From an uncultured bacterium (GTDB lineage Bacteria; Actinomycetota; Actinomycetes; S36-B12; CAIYMF01): a DNA stretch of 64,000 nucleotides. The DNA is taken from the NCBI GenBank assembly GCA_903826575.1, contig CAIKEU010000058.1:52900-116899 (forward strand), given 5' to 3'. This document shows positions 20,641-31,900 of this stretch, in pieces (within the stretch, counting starts at the first letter, position 1; every line of letters begins with the position of its first letter). A program made the position numbers and the translations under genes. The notes under the pieces were generated by a model. It did no database searches. It was not told where the DNA came from and worked only from the letters and a program-made list of their open reading frames with translations.

Positions 20641-21066
20641 TTAGTCTTCGGTAGATCGTCGTTGACGTTTGATCTCGCCGCGACGTTTCTTTTCGTCGAT
20701 TCGACGTTGCTTCGACCCAGCGGTGGGCTTAGTTGCCACCCGAGCCCGGGGTGGGGGTGCAGTCGCGGTTTTGAGGATCTCGACTAGGCGGCGTTCGGCG
20801 GCCATCCTGTTTTGATATTGGCTTCGCTGCTCGGAAGCCGTCACCGACAGAACGCCGCCGACGAGCCGATCGGCAAGCCGGTCGAGGGCGCGCTCGCGGT
20901 ACACCCCGCGCAGGATCGCACTGCCCTCAACATCAAAAAGGAGTTCAACGCGAGAGTCCGTCGTATTTACACCCTGACCGCCCGGCCCGCCTGATCGAGA
21001 GAATCTCCATTTGAGTTCGGATTCGGGGATCACCAGTGATCCGCGGATAGGAAGGTCACCAGGCAT
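20641..21066 (-). CDS. arfB: Alternative ribosome-rescue factor ArfB-like peptidyl-tRNA hydrolase
   Basis: FSRSGGPGGQGVNTTDSRVEL (GGQ domain) with basic C-terminal tail KPTAGSKQRRIDEKKRRGEIKRQRR; ORF trimmed to MPGDLPIRG. Confidence 0.9.
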   Translation of the reverse strand: MPGDLPIRGSLVIPESELKWRFSRSGGPGGQGVNTTDSRVELLFDVEGSAILRGVYRERALDRLADRLVGGVLSVTASEQRSQYQNRMAAERRLVEILKTATAPPPRARVATKPTAGSKQRRIDEKKRRGEIKRQRRSTED

Positions 21067-21119
21067 AGGACGAGCATGCCGGACATGTCGATTTTTCTCA
21101 CGCGAGTTACGGTGGTGCC

Positions 21120-21923
21120 GTGCTGACAATGTTGCGGACCCGTAAGTGGGTGGCCCTGACATGTTTGGCCCTGCTCGCCCTAGCCGGTTTCGCAGCCCTG
21201 TCGGTGTGGCAGTGGGAGCGAGCTCAGCGCGACATGATCGTGAGTCAGCCCATTGTCCCGATCGACCAAATAGTGCCTGGCTCTGGATCTGTGGCTCCGG
21301 ATAATTACGGCAAGCGAGTCGAGGTGACGGGAACGTACGACCGCACGCATCAAGTGCTGGTTCGACGTGATGCGTCAACCTACGTCGTTGTGACACCGCT
21401 CATTCGACCGTCGGCGCTCGCGATCGCCATCGCCCGCGGCACTGTTGCGTCGCCTAGTGACCCCGCGATTGATGCTGTCCCCGGCGGTCAAGTAACCGTT
21501 ACTGGCACGACCCAGCCATTCGATGGTGATCCGGGTGGCGCGACTACCCTGCCTGTGGGGCAGGTCAGTCAACTAACGGCTGCGGCAGTTGGCGTGACTC
21601 CAATCCTCGGTGCGTGGGTTGCGCAGACCCCCGCCGAGTCGGGGTTAGCTGAGACGACGGTTGCATATGGCCCGTCGGCTGGCACCGGACTGCGCGCTCA
21701 AAACGTTACGTATGCAATTCAGTGGATCCTTTTCGCCGGCTGCGTCGTGTACTTCTGGTGGCGGATCCTGCGCGACGACGTCAACGAGGAGATCAGACGC
21801 AAAGGTGAGGTGAATGCGTCCGTCGGCGGGCGCATCGCCGCTGACGATTCATCCGCGACAGCAGCTGCGTCAAACAAGGTGACACAATCGAAGCCTGATC
21901 CCACCCGAAAGAAGGTTTACTGA
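21120..21923 (+). CDS. SURF1 family cytochrome oxidase assembly protein
   Basis: N-term TM LALAGFAALSVWQWERAQRD, GKRVEVTGTYDRTHQVLVRR, C-term TM YAIQWILFAGCVVYFWWR. Confidence 0.88.
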   Translation: MLTMLRTRKWVALTCLALLALAGFAALSVWQWERAQRDMIVSQPIVPIDQIVPGSGSVAPDNYGKRVEVTGTYDRTHQVLVRRDASTYVVVTPLIRPSALAIAIARGTVASPSDPAIDAVPGGQVTVTGTTQPFDGDPGGATTLPVGQVSQLTAAAVGVTPILGAWVAQTPAESGLAETTVAYGPSAGTGLRAQNVTYAIQWILFAGCVVYFWWRILRDDVNEEIRRKGEVNASVGGRIAADDSSATAAASNKVTQSKPDPTRKKVY

Positions 21924-21924
21924 C

Positions 21925-22281
21925 GTGGCTGGTCCAACCGCCGAAAGTATTGCTGGTTCATTGAAGCGCTATCGCGTGATGGCCTACATCGTTGGCGTGG
22001 TGTTGATCATTTTTGTGGCGGCCATCATCGCCAAGAATGTTTTCCACGTTATTGATAGCGATACCTACCTGGCCATCGCACACGGATGGCTGTTCATGAT
22101 CTATCTGCTGTGCGCCTTGGATCTGAGCTTGCGCATGCGCTGGTCACTGCCGCGAATCCTTTTCGTGGGTGTCGCCGGCACTATTCCGTTTCTGTCGTTC
22201 GTTGCGGAAAACCGCGTCATGTCGTGGGTGCACGCCGAGCTCGGATCTATAGACACAAACAGCGGCACCCGCCCAATGTGA
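21925..22281 (+). CDS. DUF3817 family membrane protein
   Basis: LKRYRVMAYIVGVVLIIFV...IAHGWLFMIYLLCALDLSLRMRW. Confidence 0.8.
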   Translation: MAGPTAESIAGSLKRYRVMAYIVGVVLIIFVAAIIAKNVFHVIDSDTYLAIAHGWLFMIYLLCALDLSLRMRWSLPRILFVGVAGTIPFLSFVAENRVMSWVHAELGSIDTNSGTRPM

Positions 22282-22291
22282 GCGGGTGCCG
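22263..22291. terminator. 10-bp GC-rich hairpin between DUF3817 and CopC-like genes
   Basis: cggcacccgc-ccaatgtga-gcgggtgccg. Confidence 0.7.
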
Positions 22292-22324
22292 TTCAATGTG
22301 TAAGTGGCGTTAGCGTCCTGCGGA

Positions 22325-22987
22325 CTACAGCGTGCTCGTTGGTCCACCGTCTGCGGGACCGTTGTCCGGTGTGTAGACCGGAACCTCGCTCGGTGGTGAC
22401 GCGTCGGAGACTGACGGTGCTGCCGGTGTTGGCGCGGCAGGGGCGGCGTGCCGTCCGCCACCTGTCGTGGGTGCGCTAGATCCCGCTGCGCGTGATCGCA
22501 ACCATGCTGCCACACCAACACCCGCGGCAAGCAGAGCGAGTGCGCCTAGCCCGATCATTGCCCACGGGGTACTGCCGCTATCGCTACCCGGTGGCGGCGG
22601 GGGAGTGCCAGGCGATGCGGTCGCATAGGTGAAAAGCATTAAACCTTCCACTGAGTGACCGTCCTGAGAGTTCATGAGATAGCCCAAGCGGTAGAGGGCG
22701 CCCTTTTGGCCACCGGGCCAGGACGCGGTGACGGTGTTCCCTGAAACAACTGGGGTTCCGAGTTGCACCTCCGTCCCGTCATCGCTTGTTGCGCGGAGGG
22801 TTTGTACTGTCACCGGCTGATCGAAGGTCAGCACAACCTGAGTTGGGCCCTGCGGCAGTGATTGACCGTTGCTCGGTGAAGACGAGATCAAGCGGGCATG
22901 TGCTGATGCAGGTGCAATGCCGGCGCAGAGCAGAAGACCGACTGTAGCGGAGATGGTCAGTGCGAAAATGCGAATGAGTCGTGACAC
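22325..22987 (-). CDS. CopC-like secreted/anchored copper protein
   Basis: SAHARLISSSPSNGQSLPQGPTQVVLTFDQPV after signal peptide; NSQDGHSVEGLMLFTY; C-terminal TM. Confidence 0.88.
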   Translation of the reverse strand: MSRLIRIFALTISATVGLLLCAGIAPASAHARLISSSPSNGQSLPQGPTQVVLTFDQPVTVQTLRATSDDGTEVQLGTPVVSGNTVTASWPGGQKGALYRLGYLMNSQDGHSVEGLMLFTYATASPGTPPPPPGSDSGSTPWAMIGLGALALLAAGVGVAAWLRSRAAGSSAPTTGGGRHAAPAAPTPAAPSVSDASPPSEVPVYTPDNGPADGGPTSTL

Positions 22988-23055
22988 GGATCCTCCAAGA
23001 TCAACGTGGACATGCGGGCAGCGAACGTGCGGACTGTTGGTCGAAGCGCCGTGCC

Positions 23056-23745
23056 TTATGAGACCGAGGCGATGAGACCGCGGCGAGCGGCGACGAGCAC
23101 AGCTTCGAGCTGCGAATGTGCTTCGAGTTTGACGAGCAGCGTCTTTACATAGCCGCGGGTGGTATGAACTGAAAGTCCGAGCCGACGTGAGATCTGCTGG
23201 ACGGAGAAGCCTTCGGCTAGCAATGTCAGCACTTCGAGCTCACGCTTCGTTAAGCCGGAGTCGTTTCCTGTGGACGCGGCAGCGGCTTGGGTCTGACCGA
23301 GTGTCTGCAGCAGTTCTGTCGGTGCCCACATGGATCCGCGTCGGCTGAAACGCACAGCGTCAAGAATGTCCTCGAGGGCTGACTCTTTGGGGATGAATGC
23401 AGCAGCACCGGCAGCGGTGGCCCGCGCGAAGATCTCTGGCGTTGCGTGCGAGGTCATGATGACCACTCGCATGTGGGGATTTGACTCGCTGAGTGCCGAG
23501 GCAAGTGCCAGGCCGTCGCGTCCTGGCATATCCACATCGACAATTGCTACGTCTGGGGGGAGCTCGGCGCTGTTGACATAAGCCTCGGCGTCATCGGCTG
23601 AGTAAACGTTCGCCACACAGTCCAGATCTGGCTGCGAGCGAATCATGGCTCCGAGAAGTTCCGCGATGGTCCGGTGATCGTCTACGACTAAAACCCGAAC
23701 CACGTCGGCCAGACGTCCGGGGGCTAACTCGTTGCTGGCTGCCAT
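23056..23745 (-). CDS. NarL/LuxR-family response regulator
   Basis: VRVLVVDDHRTIAEL, VAIVDVDMPGRDG, VIMTSH, FIPKES; HTH LTKRELEVLTLLAEGFSVQQISRRLGLSVHTTRGYVKTLLVKL. Confidence 0.93.
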   Translation of the reverse strand: MAASNELAPGRLADVVRVLVVDDHRTIAELLGAMIRSQPDLDCVANVYSADDAEAYVNSAELPPDVAIVDVDMPGRDGLALASALSESNPHMRVVIMTSHATPEIFARATAAGAAAFIPKESALEDILDAVRFSRRGSMWAPTELLQTLGQTQAAAASTGNDSGLTKRELEVLTLLAEGFSVQQISRRLGLSVHTTRGYVKTLLVKLEAHSQLEAVLVAARRGLIASVS

Positions 23746-23873
23746 GTCGCCTCCTTGATCAACTCCGACGGTAAAGATTTATCCAGTTTTCGCCCAGTTT
23801 GTTGCTAAAACATCCGTTCTACGGTGGATGTCCGCCTGGCCGAACGTAGGATCCCGTCGTGTGGCCCCACCTC

Positions 23874-24209
23874 TTTGGTGTAACCAATGTACGTATCGTC
23901 CGAACCCCCGTCTAAGTGACTGGGCCAAACGGGTGATGCCCCGACATACCCTCGTTGGGGGGGTATTTGGGACTCCGTTCACTCGAATGGAGTAGGCCCC
24001 GGAGTCGTGGCCTGCGAAAAACTGTGGCAGATCATTTTTGGTCACCTAACGTGCATCCTCCGAACCCCTCAAATGAGGGGACTCCCGTCAACTGCGTGGC
24101 CTCCTTTTAGGGATGTTGGACAACCCACGCTCACTGGTTATCTCGACATGTTCATTCGGAGCCCGCATGCCCGCGGGTTCGGTTCTGACACTGAAAAACG
24201 CTATTTCAG
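23874..24209 (+). promoter_or_regulatory. Structured leader/promoter region with several hairpins and an imperfect direct repeat
   Basis: Hairpins at 23946-23966, 23972-23993, 24065-24080, 24162-24177, 24191-24209; imperfect repeat 23874-23908 / 24037-24068 ending TCCGAACCCC. Confidence 0.4.
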
Positions 24210-24231
24210 ACTCGAGTTATTAGGAGCGCGC

Positions 24232-25881
24232 GTGGGTCTCACACCCGAAGGCGACGGTACGGCTAGCGTCGTTACCGACAGGCGTTCGCGCGTCATTCCG
24301 ATGCCCAGAAACACCATGCAGGACAACGACAATGAGCGTTCTAGTGCAGCTTCGCTAGTCGATCTGATCGTTACCACTACCGGTGTTGAGCGACGGATTG
24401 CTGACGCTGCTTTCATCGAGCACGAGATGACCGGCGAGGCCTTCCTCGACGTACTAAGTCGATGGAGCGCAATCTCTCCCGGCCAGGTGCTTGCTGCACT
24501 TGCCCTTCACCACAAGTTGAATGTGGTTGACCTCCGAACGGGGCCACCACTACGCCCCGCAGGAACCGAATTGAGCGCCGACGACTGTCGGCGCCTTTCG
24601 TGCGTTCCGCTCAATGTTGATGGCGACGTCCTGCATGTTGCCACCGCGCTGCCCACCGCGGAGCTGTCTGCTGAGCTTCGTGCTCTGACCGGCTACCAAA
24701 TCAAACTTCACGTTGCCTCCGAAGCCGAAGTGGCTGCGTCCATTCGCTCTCGGGACATCACCGAAATTGCGTTCAACGGTTCAGCGATTGATCCAACGGG
24801 CGCGATCGTTCGTGTTGGTCGGTTCCTCAGTGCGTCTACCGCTCGATTCGAGTTGAGCAACGCGGCTACGACGTCGCTGCGGATGCGCGTCGACGGTGTG
24901 TGGCGGGTCGTGTGCATGCTGAATGCTGATTTCACCGCCGCTCTCAAGCGCACTTTCCACTCGCAGAATGCCGCACATCCGGATGGGGACTTCGCCGTCT
25001 CGACGGTGACGACGGCGTCAGGCGAGTCCGTGTCAGCTTCGGTCTCGTCACGTGGTTGGGCGCAAACAGTCGTCATCGAAATTCCACAGGTGGGGATCCG
25101 TTCACTTGACGAACTTGGATTCTCCGCATCGATCGTTAACGAGATCCGCGATCACATCGACCGCTACAACGGTTTGATTTTGGTCGCTGGTCCGATCGAT
25201 TCCGGTGTGCCGACGACTGTCCGCGCAATTGTTGATGAGATCGATTCTGACGAACGTCTCGTATCGGTGATCTCTTCAGACCACAGCACCCAGGCCGCTG
25301 GTCTCTTGCGGATCCACGCTGGAGCAGAACACGACGTGCACGCCGGTCTATCGCATGTGCGAATGGCACAGGCCGATGTCGTTGCCCTCACAGATGTCGT
25401 CTCAACTTCGGTTGCGACGTCAGTACGACAGCTGAGTAATGAAGGTCGTTTGGTGATCGCGGGCATGCGTATCGCCGCTGACGACGCCATCTCAGCAGCA
25501 CTAACCCGTTTCAACCTCACCCGCGATGATCTCGCGAGTGAGGCCGTTCTGATTGTTGGCCAGCGCCTCGTACGACGTGTATGTGGTGCCTGCTCAACGA
25601 CGTTCCACCCGTCAGACGCTGAGCGTATGGCGTGGACGGAGCTCGGTGGATCACCATCCACCACGTTTATCCACGGGGTCGGTTGCAATGTCTGTGCCGA
25701 CACCGGATTCGACGGTCGTATCCCGATCGTCGAACTCGCGTCCCCTTCCGGACACCCCGGACACGGAACACGTACCGCACCCCTGGTGAGTTCGGCTGTG
25801 GCTCTCGTTGAGCAACGGCAGACCACATTGTCCGAACTGCTCCGCAGTTTCACCCTACGCACGTCAACGATCGCGTCATGA
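24232..25881 (+). CDS. GspE/PilB-like (T2SSE) protein, apparently catalytically degenerate
   Basis: T2SSE N-domain-like ISPGQVLAALALHHKLNVVDL...CVPLNVDGDVLHVATA; GLILVAGPIDSGVPTTVRAIVDEI in Walker A position; VGQRLVRRVCGAC...CNVCADTGFDGRIPIVEL zinc region. GTG start after taggagcg RBS. Confidence 0.75.
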   Translation: MGLTPEGDGTASVVTDRRSRVIPMPRNTMQDNDNERSSAASLVDLIVTTTGVERRIADAAFIEHEMTGEAFLDVLSRWSAISPGQVLAALALHHKLNVVDLRTGPPLRPAGTELSADDCRRLSCVPLNVDGDVLHVATALPTAELSAELRALTGYQIKLHVASEAEVAASIRSRDITEIAFNGSAIDPTGAIVRVGRFLSASTARFELSNAATTSLRMRVDGVWRVVCMLNADFTAALKRTFHSQNAAHPDGDFAVSTVTTASGESVSASVSSRGWAQTVVIEIPQVGIRSLDELGFSASIVNEIRDHIDRYNGLILVAGPIDSGVPTTVRAIVDEIDSDERLVSVISSDHSTQAAGLLRIHAGAEHDVHAGLSHVRMAQADVVALTDVVSTSVATSVRQLSNEGRLVIAGMRIAADDAISAALTRFNLTRDDLASEAVLIVGQRLVRRVCGACSTTFHPSDAERMAWTELGGSPSTTFIHGVGCNVCADTGFDGRIPIVELASPSGHPGHGTRTAPLVSSAVALVEQRQTTLSELLRSFTLRTSTIAS

Positions 25882-25907
25882 ACCGTCCTACTACATGGGA
25901 GAGCCCT

Positions 25908-28900
25908 ATGTCCTCCAAGTCCATGAAGGCCGCAGTCGGCGTTCGCGGGCGATTCGCGAGCTCCGGCCGCCGAATCACCGCAAGCATCGCCGCTGCGGCA
26001 CTTGCCGTCGGCACGATGGCCGCTGCGGGAGCAATCGCTGCCCCAGCCGCTAACGCTGCTACGACAACAACCAACAACCTGACGGCTGGTACCGGCACAA
26101 CTGCCGATGCCGGTGCGGTGAACGTGGTGTTCAACATCAGTCAGAACACCGGCCCAGGCTTCATTCATGCCAATGATGCGGCCACGCACTACAGCTACTT
26201 GATCCAGAAGGTCAATATCGGTAACCCGTACCAGACCACGTACACGTACCCAACGGATCAGGCTGATCCGAACTACGTGGCGCAGTACGCGGGCCAGACC
26301 TTCCAGGCCTGTAAGCCAAACTCAAACGACACAGACACCGTGAAGTACGACCCAATGTTCCCGAATCACTGTGAATGGGGCGGTACGCGCGATTCAAACA
26401 CCGCGGACCCGATCGTTACTCAAGGTGAGCAGGGTGTCGACAAGAACGGTGTCTCGCATAACGACATCAACACCGTCACAAATCTTCCCGATGGCAACTA
26501 CATCATCTCGGTTAAGGCTGATCTAGCCAATGTCGGCGGAACGGTCGTGGACTCAAACGCAGAAATCGGTGGCGCTCGCTTCACCGTGCCGATGGCCAAG
26601 CCGATCAACGTTCGCGTCAACGAGGGTCCGCTGCCGACAGGCACGCTGCGCATCCGCGTCTTCGAAGACGCAGCCCCAGTTGACGGTACCTACGAGATCG
26701 ACGCCGAGGCTGGCCTTCAGGGCTTCCGCGCCTACCTCACCGACCAGCTTGGTGATGTCAGCAACGACGTCTTCGGCAACCCGCTGTGTACGGTCTACGA
26801 GCACACCAGCTCAGATCCGAAATCACCGGACTACGATCCGGCGCACCCGAACGGTGCGGTGAAGATGGACGCCACTGGTGCTCCCGTCATCGCGGCTCCC
26901 GTAGTGAACACCGCTGTCGCTCAGGCTGCCGTTGGCACCTCTGGCGCGGCGTCTTCATTCCGCATCGCACTTCCAGCCGGTACCACCGCACCATTCGTTG
27001 GCGCTGAGGTAACCGGTACCGGTATCGGCACCAATGCCTACGTCAACGCGGTTAACAACATTGCAGCGCGTGGCACCACTCCTGCCTACACTCGCGTAAC
27101 TGTGTCCGAGCGAAATGCCACCGCAATCGCCGCTGGCACCGTCATCACTTTCTCTTCGGTAAACGGTAAGTGCATCTCCGACGAGAACGGTGACATTGTC
27201 ATTCCGAACCTGTTCCCAAGCCGCTACGGCACCACCGTTCGTCAGCCAGATGGCAAGAAGGACTGGCTGCAGACCACCACCCTTGAGGGTGGACCTGACC
27301 ACGACTGGTGGGTTATGGCCGGTGACACCGGTTACGGTGCCGAGACCACCTACGGTGCAGAGCTTGTGCCGGAAATGCAGTTCGGTTTCATCCCGCAGAA
27401 GACGACCGCTGACGCGGTCGACAACGCATGTCTCGGCGTTGCCGGTGACCCAACCTGCCTTCCGAGTCGTGGTCAGACCTTGCCGTCAGCTGCTGGTACG
27501 GCCTCGATCTCGGGCAACCTGCACTCAGGTTGTAAGTACATCGGCTCAGGCGGCGCGGCTCAGTCCAGCGTTGTCCTAGCTGACATGCCGTCCAGCACGG
27601 AAATGAAGGACTGCGGTCCGTTCACCGTTGAGCATGGCCTCGTGGCAGTCAGCGCGATGGACATTGGCGATGCTGAGGTTGCGACCGCCAAGGTCAACCC
27701 GGATGGCTCGTACATCGTTCCGAACCTCAAGTCAGGTAACTACATGGTTACCTACTGGGATGACGCCATGGATCACATTCTTGATACCGCGAATGTAACC
27801 ATCCCAACGGATTCCAACGGTGCAGCTCAGAGCTTGAACCTCGGAACTGCGTACATTCAGTTCTGGTTCGCCTCGGTGCACGGTTACGTGTTCCAGGACC
27901 TCAACGGAAACGGCAAGAAGGATCCGGGCGAGCCTGGTGTTCCGAAGAATAAAATCACGCTTCGTGAGCGCGACAACACCCCGGTCGACCAGATGACCAA
28001 TGGTGTCGAGACCGACGCCAAGGGCTACTACAACGTCCTTCAGACGTACCCGATGGCACGTAACCTTGTGCTTGAGAACATTGATCCCCGCTACAAGCCA
28101 ACGGCAATGACGATTACTCCTTGTAACGTCAAGCATGGTCACACGTACTTCGGTTCCGCCGTGGACGTTTCGATCCTCCCGATTCTCGGCCAGTGTGGCG
28201 AGATCGATTGGGCTGTAAAGCCGATCCCAACCGGCCACACCGGTGGTATCGCTGGAACGATCACGTACGGTGCAACCCGTAACGAACTCGATGCCTCACA
28301 GGCAGCAACCGAGAACTGGCAGTCAGGTATCCCGAACATTCCGGTCAACCTGAACGCGGCCGTCGTCTGTGACGCGGTTGGCACCGGTGTCACGGTTACG
28401 TACGCGGGTGTTGGCTACACGGGTAACTGTGCAGCTGTTGGCGACGACATGATGGCAGCCGATGGCTCAGCCGTTCATGGTCCTCAATTGGCTGACACCT
28501 ACACCTCGGAGACGTACCACAGCCCGACGGGTTGTGTGCCTCGCGACAAGAACGGTGACATCCTCACCGGTAACACTGCGATGCCAGCGCCGATCCACTG
28601 GGCCAATGGTGTTGTCACCGGCGATCCAGCGATCCGCTGTGTTGAGTCGAATCTTCAGGGCTGGAATGCCGCACCTGGTGATGCAAGCATGATCGTGTAC
28701 CAGAACACCGATGCGAATGCACCCAACTACACGACGGATGCTACTCAGGTTGGTCTTCCGGTTCCTGATCAGTATGGCAACGCGCAGTACAACAATGATG
28801 GCCAGACCGTGAACGGCAACTACGGTTTCAGTTCATCCAAGCTGAACCTGTTCGACGGTGCAGCGCTGAACGCAGATGGTTCACAGAAGTACCCTGCATG

Positions 28901-31900
28901 TTCAGCAGCAGTCTCGGCTCAAATCGCCTCGACGGGTACGTACCCGGACCCGGCAGATCCGAACTCCATCAACGGTGGCCAGGACTGTATCCCGCTTGAT
29001 GACTCGGGTAACCCGCTCGAACTGTATGCACCCCTCGATGGTTCGACCATTGGTCAGAGCTACAAGTACCCCGAGCAAGAGCTTGAGGCAGAGCACTACA
29101 TCGTCTCCGTTGACATCCCCAACGATGCTTACGGTAAGCCGCTGTACCAGATCACCAAGGAAGAAGACGTCAACATCTTCTCTGGTGAGCCGTTCTTGCC
29201 ACAGGAGAACTTCCCGGTAACGGATCCCAATGCCGTTCCGGACATGCCTGCCGCAACACCAGGCCATCCAATCACGACTGGTCTTGGCGAGCACAACTCA
29301 TGCGTTGGCCCGATGCACACCGTGCATGTCACCAATCCAGACTTCATCAACGGTGGTGGAAGCCCATTCGAAGGTCAGCAGATGCCACTGTGCACGAGTC
29401 AAATCGTGAACGTTGGAGATGCGTCCACTGGTGGAACGAACTTCGAAATGTTCACCCCCGTCCCGCTGGCAACTCACATGTGGGGTCTGCTGTTGAACGA
29501 CCTTGGTATCACCTCTGATCCAAGCTCGATCAACTACGCCGAGGCCGAAGGTCTCCAGCACAACCCAACCGGATTCCGTGACTGGACCGGTCAGGTTTTG
29601 GACACCGCAATCTCCGATCCCAATGGGTTCTATGAGAGCGTCCTTCCGTCGTCAGACCGTGCAAACGTTCCGTCGCCGACCGGATACTCACCGAATATGT
29701 ACCTGTTGACTGGTAATGATCCGGGCTCACCAGGTCATCTCAACCCTCAATATGACTCTCGCTACGGCACCATCTCTACGCCGTTCCAGTCGTGGCCAGG
29801 TTTGTGGACGGTTACTGATACCGCTCCCGTTGCTGCAGGTGCGAGCACCTTCGACGGTTCCCTGGTGAACGTGAAGTGCATGCAGCCTGCGGGTGAGCCG
29901 GAGATCTTCGCGGTCGACAACCCGGTTTCACAGGGTGGCTCTGTACTGACCATCACCGGAAAGAACTTCGGTGACGGAACCAAGTACAGCAACGTGCTGA
30001 TCGGTGCTGCGAACGACCCGAACGCGGACCCATCAAAGGGCACCTCGCTCACGGTCAACTCGTGGACTGACACGCAGATCACGGTGCAGATCCCTGCGGC
30101 ATCGACGGGCTTCGCAGCCGGTCCTCGCTCACTGGTTGTGCAGAACGCTGCTGGTCAGTACTCGACCGCCGGTATGACCATCCACGTGATCGGTGCTGGT
30201 TACCAGCCGAAGATCTTCACCGTGGGTGCTGGCAAGCAGTTCAACACCGATACGTGGCCGACTCCGTACCCGTTGCAGGATGCCATCGAGGCAGCTGCGA
30301 AAGAGGGTCCGAAGGCGAACACGCTCGTTATTGCCTACCCACGCACCCCAGATGCCGTCTGGCCGAAGGGTGAATACCCCGAGAGCGTCGTGCTGCACAG
30401 CGGTGTGAAGCTGCAGGGTATTGGTACCGGCGGCTTCGAGGCTGACGGCACGTACGTCCCAGGCTCGATCATCAACGGCACATCCTTCTCTGAAGGTGAT
30501 CCCAACGGTGTGGCCTGGATGGATCTCGTTGCTGGCCTTGTTGGTGACCCAACTGGTGCCAACGGCAATCCGACTCCGGGTACTGTGATCGGTTCTGACA
30601 TTCCGGTTCCGGATGCTGCTGACGTCACAGTGTTGACACCAATTGGTGGCACCACCGGTACGATCAACAACGGCCAAGTCACGATGACCGGTGCTGCCGG
30701 CCAGACGACGTTGACCCGTAGTGGCTTTGGCAACACCAACAACGTAAACGTCGGCATGGTCGCCAGCGGCACCGGTATCGCACCGGGAGCTGTTGTCACT
30801 GCCAAGACGAACACCACGGTGACGTTGTCCATCGCCAACACGGCGGCGGTCACCGGCACGATCACCTTCACCTCGAACGCGAAGCCAGCAGTTGACGGCT
30901 TCATGCTCACCGGTGGTCACGAGGCGACCGTCCCGACCAACGTCAACCTGTTGACGCAGGGACAGCAGACGCCATACGGCGCCGCTGGCCAGGCGATCAC
31001 CCAGGGTGGTGGCGTTTACATCCACGATGGTTCGAACGGCATGGCCGTGACGAACAACCGCATCGACGGTAACTCCGGTGCTTACGCCGGTGCCGTCCGC
31101 GTGGGTACGACGTACGCGAACGGAAACATCGGTGCCAATGACACTGGTGCGAACCCGCTCACGAACTACCCACAGATCAACCAGAACGTGTCAATTGCTC
31201 ACAACTACGTCTACAACAACGGTGGTAAGAACGTTGCCGGTGGTATCGGTATCTTCTCCGGAACCCCTGGCTACCGGATTGCCTACAACGACATCTGTGG
31301 CAACTACAGTGCCGAATACGGTGGCGCGATCTCGCACTACGGCTTCAGCCGCAAGGGCAGCATCGATCACAACCGCATCTGGTACAACGAGTCATACGAC
31401 CACGGTGGTGCCATCCTGCTCGGTGGTGAACTGACCCCAAGCCCGCTTGAACTTACTGGCGGAACCGGCGAAGTTTCGATCTCGGCAAATAAGATCGACT
31501 CAAACAACTCCAATGATGATGGTGGCGGTATCTCCACCCTCAACGCTGGCACCTGGTCGATCAAGGTTGAGAACAACGAGATCACCAACAACCTCAGTAC
31601 CCATGAGGGTGGCGGTATCGCGCTGAACAACACCACTGGTCTGGTCTTGGACAACAACACCATCGCCGGCAACGTCACCTCGGCGACGGCTGCTACCAGT
31701 AACGGAATGCCTGCAGCTGCTGGTCTTGCTACCTCAGCCCTCGATCAGGTCTTCCAGGCCAGCCTGCCCGCCGGCTCGCCAACCTTCACCCGCCCCGTTG
31801 CGTTCAACAACGTCTTCTGGGACAACCGGGCCGGTTGGTTCGACGGTGCAAGCGTCCATGGCATCGGTCTTGCCGGTGACCCAGCCCCGATCAACAACTG

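Noticed and set aside
24007-24231. N-terminal 75 aa of the GspE-like ORF as given in the track
   Set aside because: Lies in hairpin-rich leader, unconvincing protein composition; GTG at 24232 preceded by taggagcg fits better as the start.
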